Below, one piece after another: positions 7,140 through 14,319 of a DNA stretch of 15,654 nucleotides (positions are counted from its first letter, which is position 1; each line of letters begins with the position of its first letter). The DNA is from Bacteroidetes bacterium UBA6661 (GTDB lineage: Bacteria > Bacteroidota > Bacteroidia > AKYH767-A > OLB10). A model generated the notes under the pieces. It saw only the letters and a list, made by a program, of their open reading frames with translations. It did not search any database and had not been told where the DNA came from. Location of the stretch: assembly GCA_002455375.1 (NCBI GenBank), contig DKKR01000053.1, forward strand, positions 48,540 through 64,193. Reading direction: 5' to 3'. Position numbers and translations under genes: made by a program.

Positions 7140-7747
7140 AAATATCAGGCTGTTGCAGAATTCACCAAAACAAAGTTTTAGTTAATGGCAAAAAATATTT
7201 TGCCTCTGACAACAGTCAGCATGACGAGCTTTCAATGCAGCTTTACCGGTTTCTGAAAACAGAGTATCCTAAGTTTTATAAAATGGATTTACTCTCAAAA
7301 ATGGGATTTCTGGCAACAGAAATCATTTGTCAGACAACTTCTGCAATATCGAAATTTGCTGATGATGAAATCGCACTGCTATTTGCTAACAGTCACTCTT
7401 GTTCAGAATCAGATGAGCGATTTAATCATTCTTTTAAAGTAGAAAAAAGCCCCTCTCCTGCTCAATTTGTATATACACTTCCGAACATACTTTTAGGTGA
7501 GTTGGCGATAAGGAATAAATGGTATGGTGAAAATTTATTTACCTTATTGCCTGCATTTTCTGCTGAATACTTCAGCTCTCAAGCCGGCATTTTTGTTCCT
7601 CAAAAAGCTAAAGCATTACTTTGTGGATGGGTCAACCTTTTTCCTGTAACAGATGTATTTGTTTTCTTTGCAGAATCAAACTCAGAAACAGCACAGGAAA
7701 TTTTAGATAGTAAAGAAATTGAACATTGGTATAATAACATAAAGTGA
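7136..7747 (+). CDS. Half-length ketosynthase-like protein without catalytic residues
   Basis: A 203-residue protein resembling only the N-terminal half of a beta-ketoacyl synthase. KFYKMDLLSKMGFLA (46-60) corresponds to the early KS region. SPAQFVYTLPNILLGELAIRN (starting at 107) corresponds to the KS segment that precedes the active-site helix. Where the nucleophilic cysteine should be (around 130-133) the chain reads PAFSAEYF, so it cannot condense. The protein ends soon after the following strand (ALLCGW), so the whole C-terminal half with both histidines is missing. It overlaps the preceding ketosynthase by ATGA and lies 1 base before the second ACP. The intact frame and coupling argue for a maintained scaffold or partner role rather than decay. 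The ketosynthase relationship is by-eye and the function is unknown. Confidence 0.7.
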   Translation: MKISGCCRIHQNKVLVNGKKYFASDNSQHDELSMQLYRFLKTEYPKFYKMDLLSKMGFLATEIICQTTSAISKFADDEIALLFANSHSCSESDERFNHSFKVEKSPSPAQFVYTLPNILLGELAIRNKWYGENLFTLLPAFSAEYFSSQAGIFVPQKAKALLCGWVNLFPVTDVFVFFAESNSETAQEILDSKEIEHWYNNIK

Positions 7748-7748
7748 A

Positions 7749-8006
7749 ATGGATAATTTAAAAGAAGAATTAAAGAAACACTTAATTACACAATTAAATC
7801 TAGAGGATAAAACACCGGCAGACATCATGGATGAAGCTCCATTATTTGGTGATAATGGCTTAGGACTTGATTCAATTGATGCATTGGAGTTGATAGTACT
7901 TTTAGACAAACACTATCATATTAAACTCACAAATCCTGAAGAAGGAAAATCTGTATTCTATTCCATCAATACTATGGCAGAATACATTGAGAAGAATAAA
8001 AAGTAA
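7749..8006 (+). CDS. Acyl carrier protein 2 of the polyene cluster
   Basis: An 85-residue acyl carrier protein. The phosphopantetheine site is S42 in LGLDSIDALELIV (38-50), followed by the expected second helix with DKHYHIKL. It differs from ACP 1 (4096) around the serine (GLDSIDALE against ELDSLDYVD) and has a basic C-terminus (EKNKK). A split of work is plausible, one carrier for starter or elongation and one for another acyl pool. The start ATG lies one base after the stop of the half-ketosynthase, and the gene ends 6 bases before the second full ketosynthase, its most likely partner. ACP identity is certain; the exact role is inferred. Confidence 0.93.
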   Translation: MDNLKEELKKHLITQLNLEDKTPADIMDEAPLFGDNGLGLDSIDALELIVLLDKHYHIKLTNPEEGKSVFYSINTMAEYIEKNKK

Positions 8007-8012
8007 ATTTCG

Positions 8013-9191
8013 ATGAAGGTTTTTGTTACCGGCATAGGTGTAGTTTCTGCAATTGGTTTGACAGTTGAAGAAAATTTTCGTTCTCTTTTAAATAAAAAGA
8101 GCGGTATAACTGAATGTAAATTTCCGGATGACCAAAAATCTATTTACACAGGAAGGATTGCAAAGTCAAATTCAGAATTGAAACAGCTATTATCTATTAC
8201 AGATGGCTATTATTCCAGGACTTCATTACTCGGAATAATTGCAGCAGAACAAGCAATGGGTAACAACTTCCATAATAAAAAATTACTTACCGCTTTCATT
8301 TCATCTACTTCTGTTGGCGGTATGGATGAAACAGAAAAATATTACAGACAGGTTTTAAAGAATCTACCTGTTGACTTTAATCTGACACGAACCCATGACA
8401 GTGGAAATACCTCTGAAAACATTGCTGCTTACCTTAAATTTTCAGGTTACATAAATACACTTTCTACAGCATGTTCATCAGCAGCTAATGCCATTATGCT
8501 TGCAGCACGAATGATAGCGCAAGGAAAAATGGATAGAGTTTTGGTTGGTGGAACTGATCCGATAACTGATTTTACAATTAAAGGCTTTCAATCGTTGATG
8601 ATATATGATAATGAATGGTGCAAACCATTTGATCATAACAGAAACGGACTTAACTTAGGTGAAGGTGCAGGATTTTTATTATTAGAAGGTGATCGCAGCA
8701 TAAAGATTTCAGGAAATGAACCAATTTGCAGTTTAACAGGATGGCATAATGCTGCAGATGCTTATCATCAAACAGCTTCATCGCCTGATGGTAAAGGAGC
8801 AACTATTGCAATGAAAAATGCATTGAATAAAGCAGGCCTTGAAACCAAAGAAATTTCTTACATCAACGCACATGGTACTGGTACTAAAAACAATGATCTG
8901 AGTGAATCCATAGCTATTAAAAATGTTTTTGGCAACGTTATCCCACCATTTAGTTCAACCAAGGCATTTACAGGCCATACTTTGGCGGCAGCCGGTGCTA
9001 TCGAAGCAGTATATTCTGTCCTTGCCATAAAAAATCAAGTACACTTATCGGGATTAAACTACAATGACCCATTAGAGGAGACACTTATGCGTCCTGTTAC
9101 AGAACCAACACAGGCAGTAACAAAACATGTCATGTCAAACTCTTTTGGATTTGGCGGAAATAATTCTTCACTCATTTTTTCAAGAATTTGA
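8013..9191 (+). CDS. Beta-ketoacyl-ACP synthase 2 (complete Cys-His-His triad)
   Basis: A 392-residue FabF-like condensing enzyme of near normal length. The first strand is VFVTGIGVVSAIG (3-15). The nucleophile is C144 in STACSSAANA. The histidines are H277 in NAHGTGT and H312 in FTGHTLAAAG, with K307 before the latter and LNLGEGAGF at 203-211. It should catalyse chain elongation with malonyl-ACP. It is followed two bases later by a ketosynthase-like protein without catalytic residues. That arrangement matches the KS plus chain-length-factor pair of type II polyketide synthases, and the ApeO:ApeC pair of aryl polyene systems as I recall it. It shares the motif TDFxxxGFQSL with the ketosynthase at 6063, suggesting the two belong to one subfamily. 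Confidence 0.92.
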   Translation: MKVFVTGIGVVSAIGLTVEENFRSLLNKKSGITECKFPDDQKSIYTGRIAKSNSELKQLLSITDGYYSRTSLLGIIAAEQAMGNNFHNKKLLTAFISSTSVGGMDETEKYYRQVLKNLPVDFNLTRTHDSGNTSENIAAYLKFSGYINTLSTACSSAANAIMLAARMIAQGKMDRVLVGGTDPITDFTIKGFQSLMIYDNEWCKPFDHNRNGLNLGEGAGFLLLEGDRSIKISGNEPICSLTGWHNAADAYHQTASSPDGKGATIAMKNALNKAGLETKEISYINAHGTGTKNNDLSESIAIKNVFGNVIPPFSSTKAFTGHTLAAAGAIEAVYSVLAIKNQVHLSGLNYNDPLEETLMRPVTEPTQAVTKHVMSNSFGFGGNNSSLIFSRI

Positions 9192-9193
9192 TT

Positions 9194-10159
9194 ATGTATT
9201 GTATTCAATCTGCTGCCACCATTTCACATCAGCCTTCCTTTGCAAGTATAGGATTTTCCTCCCGACTTTCTAAAGATATTGGATCATTAATTAAACCCGA
9301 TTATAAAGATTTTGTTCCTCCTGCATTAATCAGACGCATGAGTGAGATACTTAGAATGTCTGTTGCCTGCAGTAATCTTGTATTAAAAGACGCAGGCATT
9401 AAACAACCTGATGCAATTATTACAGGTACAGGCTTGGGGTGTCTTTATGACACAGAAAAATTTTTAAATAATGCAATTACTATTGAAGGCGGGCTGCTCC
9501 CTCCTACTTCATTCATTCAATCTACTCATAACACAATTGCAGGTCAGATTTCATTAGTGCTTGGCAACCATCAGTACAACATGACACACACGCAAAACAG
9601 TCTGTCATTTGAACATGCACTGCTTGATGCCATGTTAATGCTGGATGAAGATAATGGGAACATTCTTATAGGCAGTGCTGACGAGGTTATTGATCCACTA
9701 CTTCCTATTGCAGCATATTTCAAGTTAAATCATTTTCCTCTGACAAGCGGAGCTTCTTTTTATGTAATATCAAAAAATAAAAACGAAAAAACTTTAGCAG
9801 TTATTGAAGCATGTCATACGTCTGCTTTTTATTCATCTCTTGAAAATGAAATAAAGGATTTCTTGAGTAAAACAGGTGAGCAACAAATTGACTTCATTTT
9901 AAATGATGGCTGCAATAAAGATGTGTCAAGATTAATTGAAGCTTTATTACCCGGCAAATGCATCATTAATTATTCTGAAATTTGCGGATTGTATGCAACA
10001 AATTCTGCCTTTGCATTGCATCTGGCAACTGACATAATTTGCAATAAAACCAAACAGGTTTACGACAGGACTATAAATAGCCATCAACGGGCTTTGATAA
10101 TAAATTCTTTGCTGCCTGAACGTGCCGGGTTCATAATGATAAAAAGTAATGAAGCATAA
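9194..10159 (+). CDS. Ketosynthase-like protein lacking the catalytic triad (chain-length-factor/ApeC-like)
   Basis: A 321-residue thiolase-fold protein in chain-length-factor position. LPPTSFIQSTHNTIAGQISL starting at 102 is the KS stretch leading to the active site. The active-site helix reads THTQNSLSFEHAL, with S136 in place of Cys. The first His motif is replaced by FILNDGCNKD, and the GHT motif by CGLYATNSA. All three catalytic residues are therefore lost while the fold appears kept. It probably dimerises with the ketosynthase just upstream and shapes its chain-length pocket. I chose ATG at 9194, two bases after the ketosynthase stop. A TTG at 9188 in the same frame would add two residues and overlap that stop, and is less likely. 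The end overlaps the deacetylase gene by 11 bases. Confidence 0.82.
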   Translation: MYCIQSAATISHQPSFASIGFSSRLSKDIGSLIKPDYKDFVPPALIRRMSEILRMSVACSNLVLKDAGIKQPDAIITGTGLGCLYDTEKFLNNAITIEGGLLPPTSFIQSTHNTIAGQISLVLGNHQYNMTHTQNSLSFEHALLDAMLMLDEDNGNILIGSADEVIDPLLPIAAYFKLNHFPLTSGASFYVISKNKNEKTLAVIEACHTSAFYSSLENEIKDFLSKTGEQQIDFILNDGCNKDVSRLIEALLPGKCIINYSEICGLYATNSAFALHLATDIICNKTKQVYDRTINSHQRALIINSLLPERAGFIMIKSNEA

Positions 10160-10901
10160 AATAATAACAGCCCTTTTCATCCTCTGCATTATTGCATTAT
10201 TTGTTTTCCTTTATCAGGACAAATCTTTTTTTTATTTATTGGCAACACTTATTATCCTTTATCTGACAATTACAGCATTGGGCTCCTATCAAATAAAATG
10301 GAACTATTTTATCAAATCAGTCAATGAAGGAAAACCCGAAGGTATTTCTTTGACTTTTGATGATGGGCCTGAGCCGAAAGTCACAAAAAAAATATTAGAT
10401 GTTCTTGAACTGGCAGGTGTAAAAGCAACTTTTTTTTTAATAGGCAAAAAAGCTGAACAATATCCTGACATTATTAATCTAATTGTCAGCAAGGGTCACA
10501 CTATAGGCAACCATTCATGGTCACATCATGCAGGAATTGGCATGTTTTCAAAGCAAAAATTATTGGCAGACTTTAATCAATGCAGCCAAAAAATTGAAGA
10601 AATTACCGGACAAAAAACTGTCTATCTAAGACCTCCATTTGGAGTAACTAATCCCAGATATGAAAATGTGTTGAAGAATACAGGTATGAAATCTATTGGA
10701 TGGAGTATCAGAAGTTTTGACACTTCAGCAAAAAATGAGCAAAAGCTTTTACACCGGATAACTTCACAATTGAAACCCGGAGCAATTGTACTTTTGCATG
10801 ATACAAAAGATATTACACTTGACATTTTACCGGCATTGTTAAACTATTGTAAACAAAATAACATTGCCATTAAACCGTTAGCAGAATTAATCGAAACATG
10901 A
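10149..10901 (+). CDS. Polysaccharide deacetylase (NodB-homology, CE4), membrane-anchored
   Basis: A 250-residue protein with two hydrophobic N-terminal segments (about residues 5-21 and 27-45) and then a NodB-type catalytic domain. All CE4 motifs are present: TFDDGP (69-74, metal-binding D72 and catalytic-base D71), HSWSH (122-126, zinc ligands), RPPFG (161-165) and LLHD (215-218). It is expected to remove N- or O-acetyl groups from a sugar on the periplasmic side, with zinc or a similar metal. It sits inside the operon, overlapping the upstream gene by 11 bases and the LolA-like gene by ATGA. Its substrate is therefore probably the sugar or lipid head to which the pigment is attached, or peptidoglycan next to it. 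That substrate is inference. Confidence 0.9.
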   Translation: MKHKIITALFILCIIALFVFLYQDKSFFYLLATLIILYLTITALGSYQIKWNYFIKSVNEGKPEGISLTFDDGPEPKVTKKILDVLELAGVKATFFLIGKKAEQYPDIINLIVSKGHTIGNHSWSHHAGIGMFSKQKLLADFNQCSQKIEEITGQKTVYLRPPFGVTNPRYENVLKNTGMKSIGWSIRSFDTSAKNEQKLLHRITSQLKPGAIVLLHDTKDITLDILPALLNYCKQNNIAIKPLAELIET

Positions 10902-11521
10902 GATTCTCAATTACATTTTTACTATTCATCTGGATACCTGTTTTAGTTAAAGCACAGCTGGAACCATTAAACAATCCGGCTGAGTTAACAGAAAAGCTCA
11001 AGCAAGCCAGCATTTCAAATATTTCAATTAAAGCTGATTTTATTGAACAACGTTTTATGTCAGCATTAAAAGAGCCTCAAACATCTTATGGTATTTTCTA
11101 TTATAAGAAAGAAAACAAACTTCGTTGGGAAAAGACAAAACCTTCAAGCTATGTTTTTATCAGTGAAAATAATAAAGTTAGAGTAAAGGAAAACAATCAT
11201 GAAAAAGATGTGAGTTCATACAATCAGGTTGTTGGAAGAATTAAAGATTTGATGCTTACTTTAGTGAATGGTGATTTTAGTAATGGCAAACAATTCGATC
11301 CGCAGTACTTTCAAACTAAAACAGAATATATTGTTAAACTAAAGCCAAGAAATAAAAGAATGAGCAATGCATTTGATTATATACAACTTTCATTTAACAA
11401 AAAGAATTTATTACTTGAAGAATTAGCCTTCTATGAAAAATCAGGTGATAGAAATATCATGAAGTTCTCCAATCAAATGGTAAACCAAGAACTCAACGAC
11501 TCATTGTTTAAAAACTTCTGA
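10898..11521 (+). CDS. LolA-like periplasmic lipid/lipoprotein carrier
   Basis: A 207-residue exported protein. The N-terminus (MRF, then a hydrophobic stretch ending VLVKA) is a signal peptide with likely cleavage after A19. The mature part has the LolA pattern: IKADFIEQRFM (44-54), YGIFYYKKENKLRWEKTKPS (starting at 64) and a C-terminal amphipathic beta region. LolA proteins shield lipid chains of lipoproteins between inner and outer membranes. Aryl polyene clusters carry a LolA-like gene (ApeL in my recollection), presumably to move the acylated pigment lipid. Here it starts by ATGA overlap with the deacetylase and ends one base before the second dehydratase. It is unlikely to be the housekeeping LolA, given this setting. 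Confidence 0.82.
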   Translation: MRFSITFLLFIWIPVLVKAQLEPLNNPAELTEKLKQASISNISIKADFIEQRFMSALKEPQTSYGIFYYKKENKLRWEKTKPSSYVFISENNKVRVKENNHEKDVSSYNQVVGRIKDLMLTLVNGDFSNGKQFDPQYFQTKTEYIVKLKPRNKRMSNAFDYIQLSFNKKNLLLEELAFYEKSGDRNIMKFSNQMVNQELNDSLFKNF

Positions 11522-11522
11522 T

Positions 11523-11876
11523 GTGCTAAAAGATTTCTACACTATCATCAATAAAATATCAGGGCAAAATAGTGAGTATCGGATTAAACTAAACCCTAAG
11601 CATGAAATATTTAAAGGCCATTTTCCGGGACAACCGGTTACACCCGGTGTGGTATTAATTCAGATGACAACAGAACTCACACAGAATTCCATTGAACAAA
11701 ATGTAAAATTGAAGCAAGTCATTAACAGCAAATTTTTAAATGTAATGAACCCGGAGAAGAATCCTGAAGTTACATTTAAAATCAGTATTTCTAAAAATGA
11801 TCAATTATACAAAGTAGTTACATCTGCAGAAGATATGGGTGTCTGTTTTTTTAAAATGACAGCATTCTATCAGTGA
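11523..11876 (+). CDS. ApeI-like hotdog dehydratase subunit (His kept, Glu replaced by Gln)
   Basis: A 117-residue hotdog protein of the FabZ/FabA class. The catalytic-loop signature is intact: IFKGHFPGQPVTPGVVLIQ starting at 29, with H33 as the FabZ histidine. Fourteen residues further, exactly where FabZ has its glutamate, stands Q47, so the acid half of the active site is missing. The dehydratase at 5218 has the complementary pattern (Glu kept, His lost). In hotdog dimers the His and the acid come from different subunits, so a heterodimer could hold one complete site. The start is GTG at 11523, one base after the LolA-like stop; no ATG in frame is nearby. It overlaps the glycosyltransferase by GTGA. 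Confidence 0.85.
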   Translation: MLKDFYTIINKISGQNSEYRIKLNPKHEIFKGHFPGQPVTPGVVLIQMTTELTQNSIEQNVKLKQVINSKFLNVMNPEKNPEVTFKISISKNDQLYKVVTSAEDMGVCFFKMTAFYQ

Positions 11877-13054
11877 ATAAATTGGTGAACATAACTGCAT
11901 GTGTTATTATACCAACTTATAATAATGCCCAAACGCTTAAAAAGGTAATAGATGGTGTTTTGATATTCAGTTCGGGAAATGATGTTATTGTTATCAATGA
12001 TGGCTCTACAGTTGACACAACAGAAATCCTTAAGCAGTATGATGAACAAATTATTTTACTAACCAACAAAACAAATAAAGGCAAAGGTTATTCACTACGT
12101 AAAGGTTTTGAAGAAGCAATCAGGAGAGGATTTAAAAATGCAATAACAATTGATTCTGATGGTCAGCATTACCCTGAAGATATTGATGTAATAATTAAAC
12201 AAGCCCTAAAGTATCCTGAGGCATTATTGATGGGTTCAAGAAATATGGATCAGGAATCAGTACCCGGAAAAAGTTCGTTTGGTAATAAATTTTCTAACTT
12301 TTGGTTTTGGGTAGAGACAGGACAAAAATTACCCGATACACAAACAGGATTTCGGTTGTACCCTCTTGAACCATTAAAGAAAATCAAACTGTTTACGACT
12401 AAATTTGAAACAGAAATTGAAGTAATAGTAAAACTTGCATGGAAAGATGTAAAAATAATTCCTGTAAATATCAGAGTACTATACGACATGAAAGAACGTG
12501 TATCACATTTTCGTCCTTTTCGTGATTTTACAAGAATCAGTATCCTGAATACTTATTTAGTAACGTTGACACTTTTCTATCATCTACCATTACGTTTATT
12601 CAAGTATATCAAAAAGAAAGGGATTTTCACAATAATAAAAGATGAGGTTTTCAGAAGTGATGAAAGCATTTTTAAAAAATCACTTTCAGTGGGCTTTGGT
12701 GTTTTTATGGGCATAGTTCCAATCTGGGGATTTCAATTGCTTGTTGGTATTCCCTTGGCAGTTTTGTTTAGATTAAATAAAGTACTTTTTATTACTGCTG
12801 CGAATATCAGTATTCCACCAATGATCCCTTTAATCATTTATTTTAGTTATTATCTCGGAGGCTTTTTTGTGTCAAACGACTTGAAATTTCAAAGTATGAC
12901 TGATATAACCTTGCAATCTATTCATGCAAATTTTGTGCAATATGCAACCGGTGCATGTGTGCTGGCTTTAATAACAGGTATTTTCTTTATGGCACTTACC
13001 TACATTACATTTTTAGTACTCAAGTTTAAAAACAGGATTACTGATAAAACATAA
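11873..13054 (+). CDS. GT2 glycosyltransferase fused to a C-terminal DUF2062 membrane domain
   Basis: A 393-residue two-domain protein. Residues 8-240 form a GT-A glycosyltransferase of the dolichol-phosphate-mannose-synthase type: ACVIIPTYNNAQTL (9-22), NDGST (42-46), and DSDGQHYPED (94-103) with the DxD-like metal site D94/D96. From about 262 on, a DUF2062 region with several membrane segments follows, starting FKKSLSVGFGVFMGIVPIWG. It would transfer a sugar from a nucleotide donor to a lipid or polyene acceptor at the inner membrane. It is the last gene of the operon, begins at GTG overlapping the dehydratase stop, and is followed by 304 non-coding bases. In gamma-proteobacterial aryl polyene clusters the GT2 domain is, as I recall, fused to the acyltransferase instead. 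Confidence 0.88.
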   Translation: MNKLVNITACVIIPTYNNAQTLKKVIDGVLIFSSGNDVIVINDGSTVDTTEILKQYDEQIILLTNKTNKGKGYSLRKGFEEAIRRGFKNAITIDSDGQHYPEDIDVIIKQALKYPEALLMGSRNMDQESVPGKSSFGNKFSNFWFWVETGQKLPDTQTGFRLYPLEPLKKIKLFTTKFETEIEVIVKLAWKDVKIIPVNIRVLYDMKERVSHFRPFRDFTRISILNTYLVTLTLFYHLPLRLFKYIKKKGIFTIIKDEVFRSDESIFKKSLSVGFGVFMGIVPIWGFQLLVGIPLAVLFRLNKVLFITAANISIPPMIPLIIYFSYYLGGFFVSNDLKFQSMTDITLQSIHANFVQYATGACVLALITGIFFMALTYITFLVLKFKNRITDKT

Positions 13055-13067
13055 TTCTCAGTTTTAT
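13044..13067 (+). terminator. Possible weak hairpin at the end of the pigment operon
   Basis: ATAAAAC (13044-13050) and GTTTTAT (13061-13067) form a perfect 7-base stem with a 10-base loop spanning the stop codon of the glycosyltransferase. The stem is AT-rich and no clean T-run follows, so it is a poor intrinsic terminator. No better candidate is seen in 13055-13230. Confidence 0.2.
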
Positions 13068-13233
13068 GTAAAATTTTCAAACAGATCAAAATCATTTATT
13101 CCAAAATACTACTTTAAACAACTTGCATATCAATTTAATTATGAGCACATTAAGTTGCTATTGAGCATTCTTGAATCTTAAGAAAATCTCATTTTTAAAC
13201 TGTTCATAATTAACGGTAGTTTAATACTTGTAT

Positions 13234-13265
13234 TTTGCAAAGAACTAATTGATGCTATACCTTTG
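13234..13265 (+). promoter_or_regulatory. Promoter of the azurin-like gene
   Basis: TTTG at 13234-13237 and TACCTTTG at 13258-13265 are separated by 20 bases, a full match to the Bacteroidota promoter pattern. The transcript would start a few bases past 13270, giving an A-rich leader of about 85 bases before the ATG at 13359. The gene is thus expressed separately from the pigment operon. The rest of the 304-base spacer (13055-13358) holds no ORF I can support. Confidence 0.7.
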
Positions 13266-13358
13266 CACCTGTTTTTAGAACATAGATTTAATCGCAATTA
13301 ATTTAAATACAATTACAAACAATTTTACAATAAATAACAATCAAATAAATACATTAAA

Positions 13359-13880
13359 ATGAGAAAATCAATTTTAGCATTAGCATCAGCTGCTTTTATT
13401 TTTGCAGCATGTAATCAATCAAAACAACCTGAAACGCCTGCAACAGAAACTACACCTCCTGCTGCAACTGAAGAAGCTGCACCAGCTGTAGCACCACCAA
13501 CAGAGCCGGCAATAGTTGAGCTTTCAGGCGGTGATGACATGAAATATGACAAAACAGAAATTACAGTTAAAGAAGGTCAGACTGTAAAATTAACTTTAAA
13601 GCATACAGGAAAATCACCTAAAGAGGCAATGGGACACAATTTTGTACTTTTAGCATCAGGTACATCATTACAAGATTTTGCAACTGCTGCAATTAAAGCA
13701 AAAGACAACGATTATATTCCTGCTGACATGGCAAGTAGTGTAATTGCACATACTAAAACAATTGGTGGTGGAGAAACAACAGAAATTGAATTTACTGCTC
13801 CATCAAAAGGAACTTACGATTTTCTTTGTTCTTTTCCTGGTCACTATGGTACCATGAAAGGCCACTTTATTGTTGAATAA
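13359..13880 (+). CDS. Azurin/plastocyanin-like blue copper lipoprotein
   Basis: A 173-residue exported cupredoxin. It begins with a lipoprotein signal peptide ending FAAC, with C18 as the lipidated residue. A low-complexity Pro/Ala/Thr/Glu linker follows (about residues 22-50) and then a single cupredoxin domain (51-173). All four type 1 copper ligands are in place: H93 in GHNF, C157 in FLCSFPGH, H162, and M166 in HYGTM. The spacing is that of azurin and auracyanin. It should be a membrane-tethered one-electron carrier in the periplasm or at the outer membrane, serving respiration or a copper oxidase/reductase. It has its own promoter and terminator, and copper-handling genes lie just downstream on the other strand, which fits copper-related biology but does not prove co-regulation. 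Confidence 0.93.
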   Translation: MRKSILALASAAFIFAACNQSKQPETPATETTPPAATEEAAPAVAPPTEPAIVELSGGDDMKYDKTEITVKEGQTVKLTLKHTGKSPKEAMGHNFVLLASGTSLQDFATAAIKAKDNDYIPADMASSVIAHTKTIGGGETTEIEFTAPSKGTYDFLCSFPGHYGTMKGHFIVE

Positions 13881-13896
13881 TTTAACTGATAGCATT

Positions 13897-13946
13897 TACC
13901 CACCAAACATCTGATTTGACTGAAATGTTTGGTGGGTATTTTTTTT
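13897..13946 (+). terminator. Strong intrinsic terminator of the azurin-like gene
   Basis: A perfect 14-base inverted repeat pairs 13897-13910 (TACCCACCAAACAT) with 13925-13938 (ATGTTTGGTGGGTA). The loop is 14 bases, and eight T residues follow (13939-13946). It lies 17 bases past the stop. Read from the other strand the hairpin lacks a T-run, so it should act mainly on plus-strand transcription. Confidence 0.9.
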
Positions 13947-13997
13947 GAGGTGATTTTAATTTCTTATTGAAATAACATAAAGCTAATAAGACAAATT

Positions 13998-14234
13998 TCA
14001 TCCTACATCATTACTTTTTAAAATTTCAATCTTAAAACCAGCCTTTTGTACAGTTTTAATAATCTCTTCCTCTAATACCTCATTTGTTATAACCGACAAA
14101 ATTTTGTCTTTGTTAGTTGTTTCTACTTGCCAATTCTCGCTGTTGATTAGTTTATCTAAATGAGGTTTTACTGCTGCAACACAACCACTACAGTTAATGT
14201 TGGTTTTGAATTGAAACTGTTTCTTATTTTCCAT
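13998..14234 (-). CDS. Small heavy-metal-associated (HMA) domain protein, CopZ-like
   Basis: A 78-residue protein that is essentially one ferredoxin-like HMA domain. The metal-binding motif is C15-S-G-C18 in NINCSGCVAAVKPHLDKL. The common GMTCxxC start is changed to NINCSGC, which is frequent in Bacteroidota members. The C-terminal part IIKTVQKAGFKIEIL matches the last helix and strand of the fold. It probably shuttles Cu(I) in the cytoplasm to the CopA-type ATPase encoded 85 bases upstream on the same strand; another soft metal is possible. The start is the ATG at 14234. It converges on the azurin-like gene. I see no clear TAnnTTTG promoter in the 85-base spacer, so co-transcription with copA is likely. 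Confidence 0.85.
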   Translation of the reverse strand: MENKKQFQFKTNINCSGCVAAVKPHLDKLINSENWQVETTNKDKILSVITNEVLEEEIIKTVQKAGFKIEILKSNDVG

Positions 14235-14319
14235 TCTATCTGAATTTAATTATTTGACCATTTGCAAATTGGTTATTAAACCTGTACTAAATATTATTTT
14301 ATCTCAACATTTATTTAGT

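Noticed and set aside
9188..9193. TTG start for the chain-length-factor-like protein
   Set aside because: It adds only two residues and overlaps the upstream stop; the ATG at 9194 in the same frame is a better start.
4096..13054. Calling the cluster a flexirubin (dialkylresorcinol) locus outright
   Set aside because: No DarA, DarB or aromatic ammonia-lyase gene is present in the window; the genes fit aryl polyene and flexirubin chain synthesis equally.
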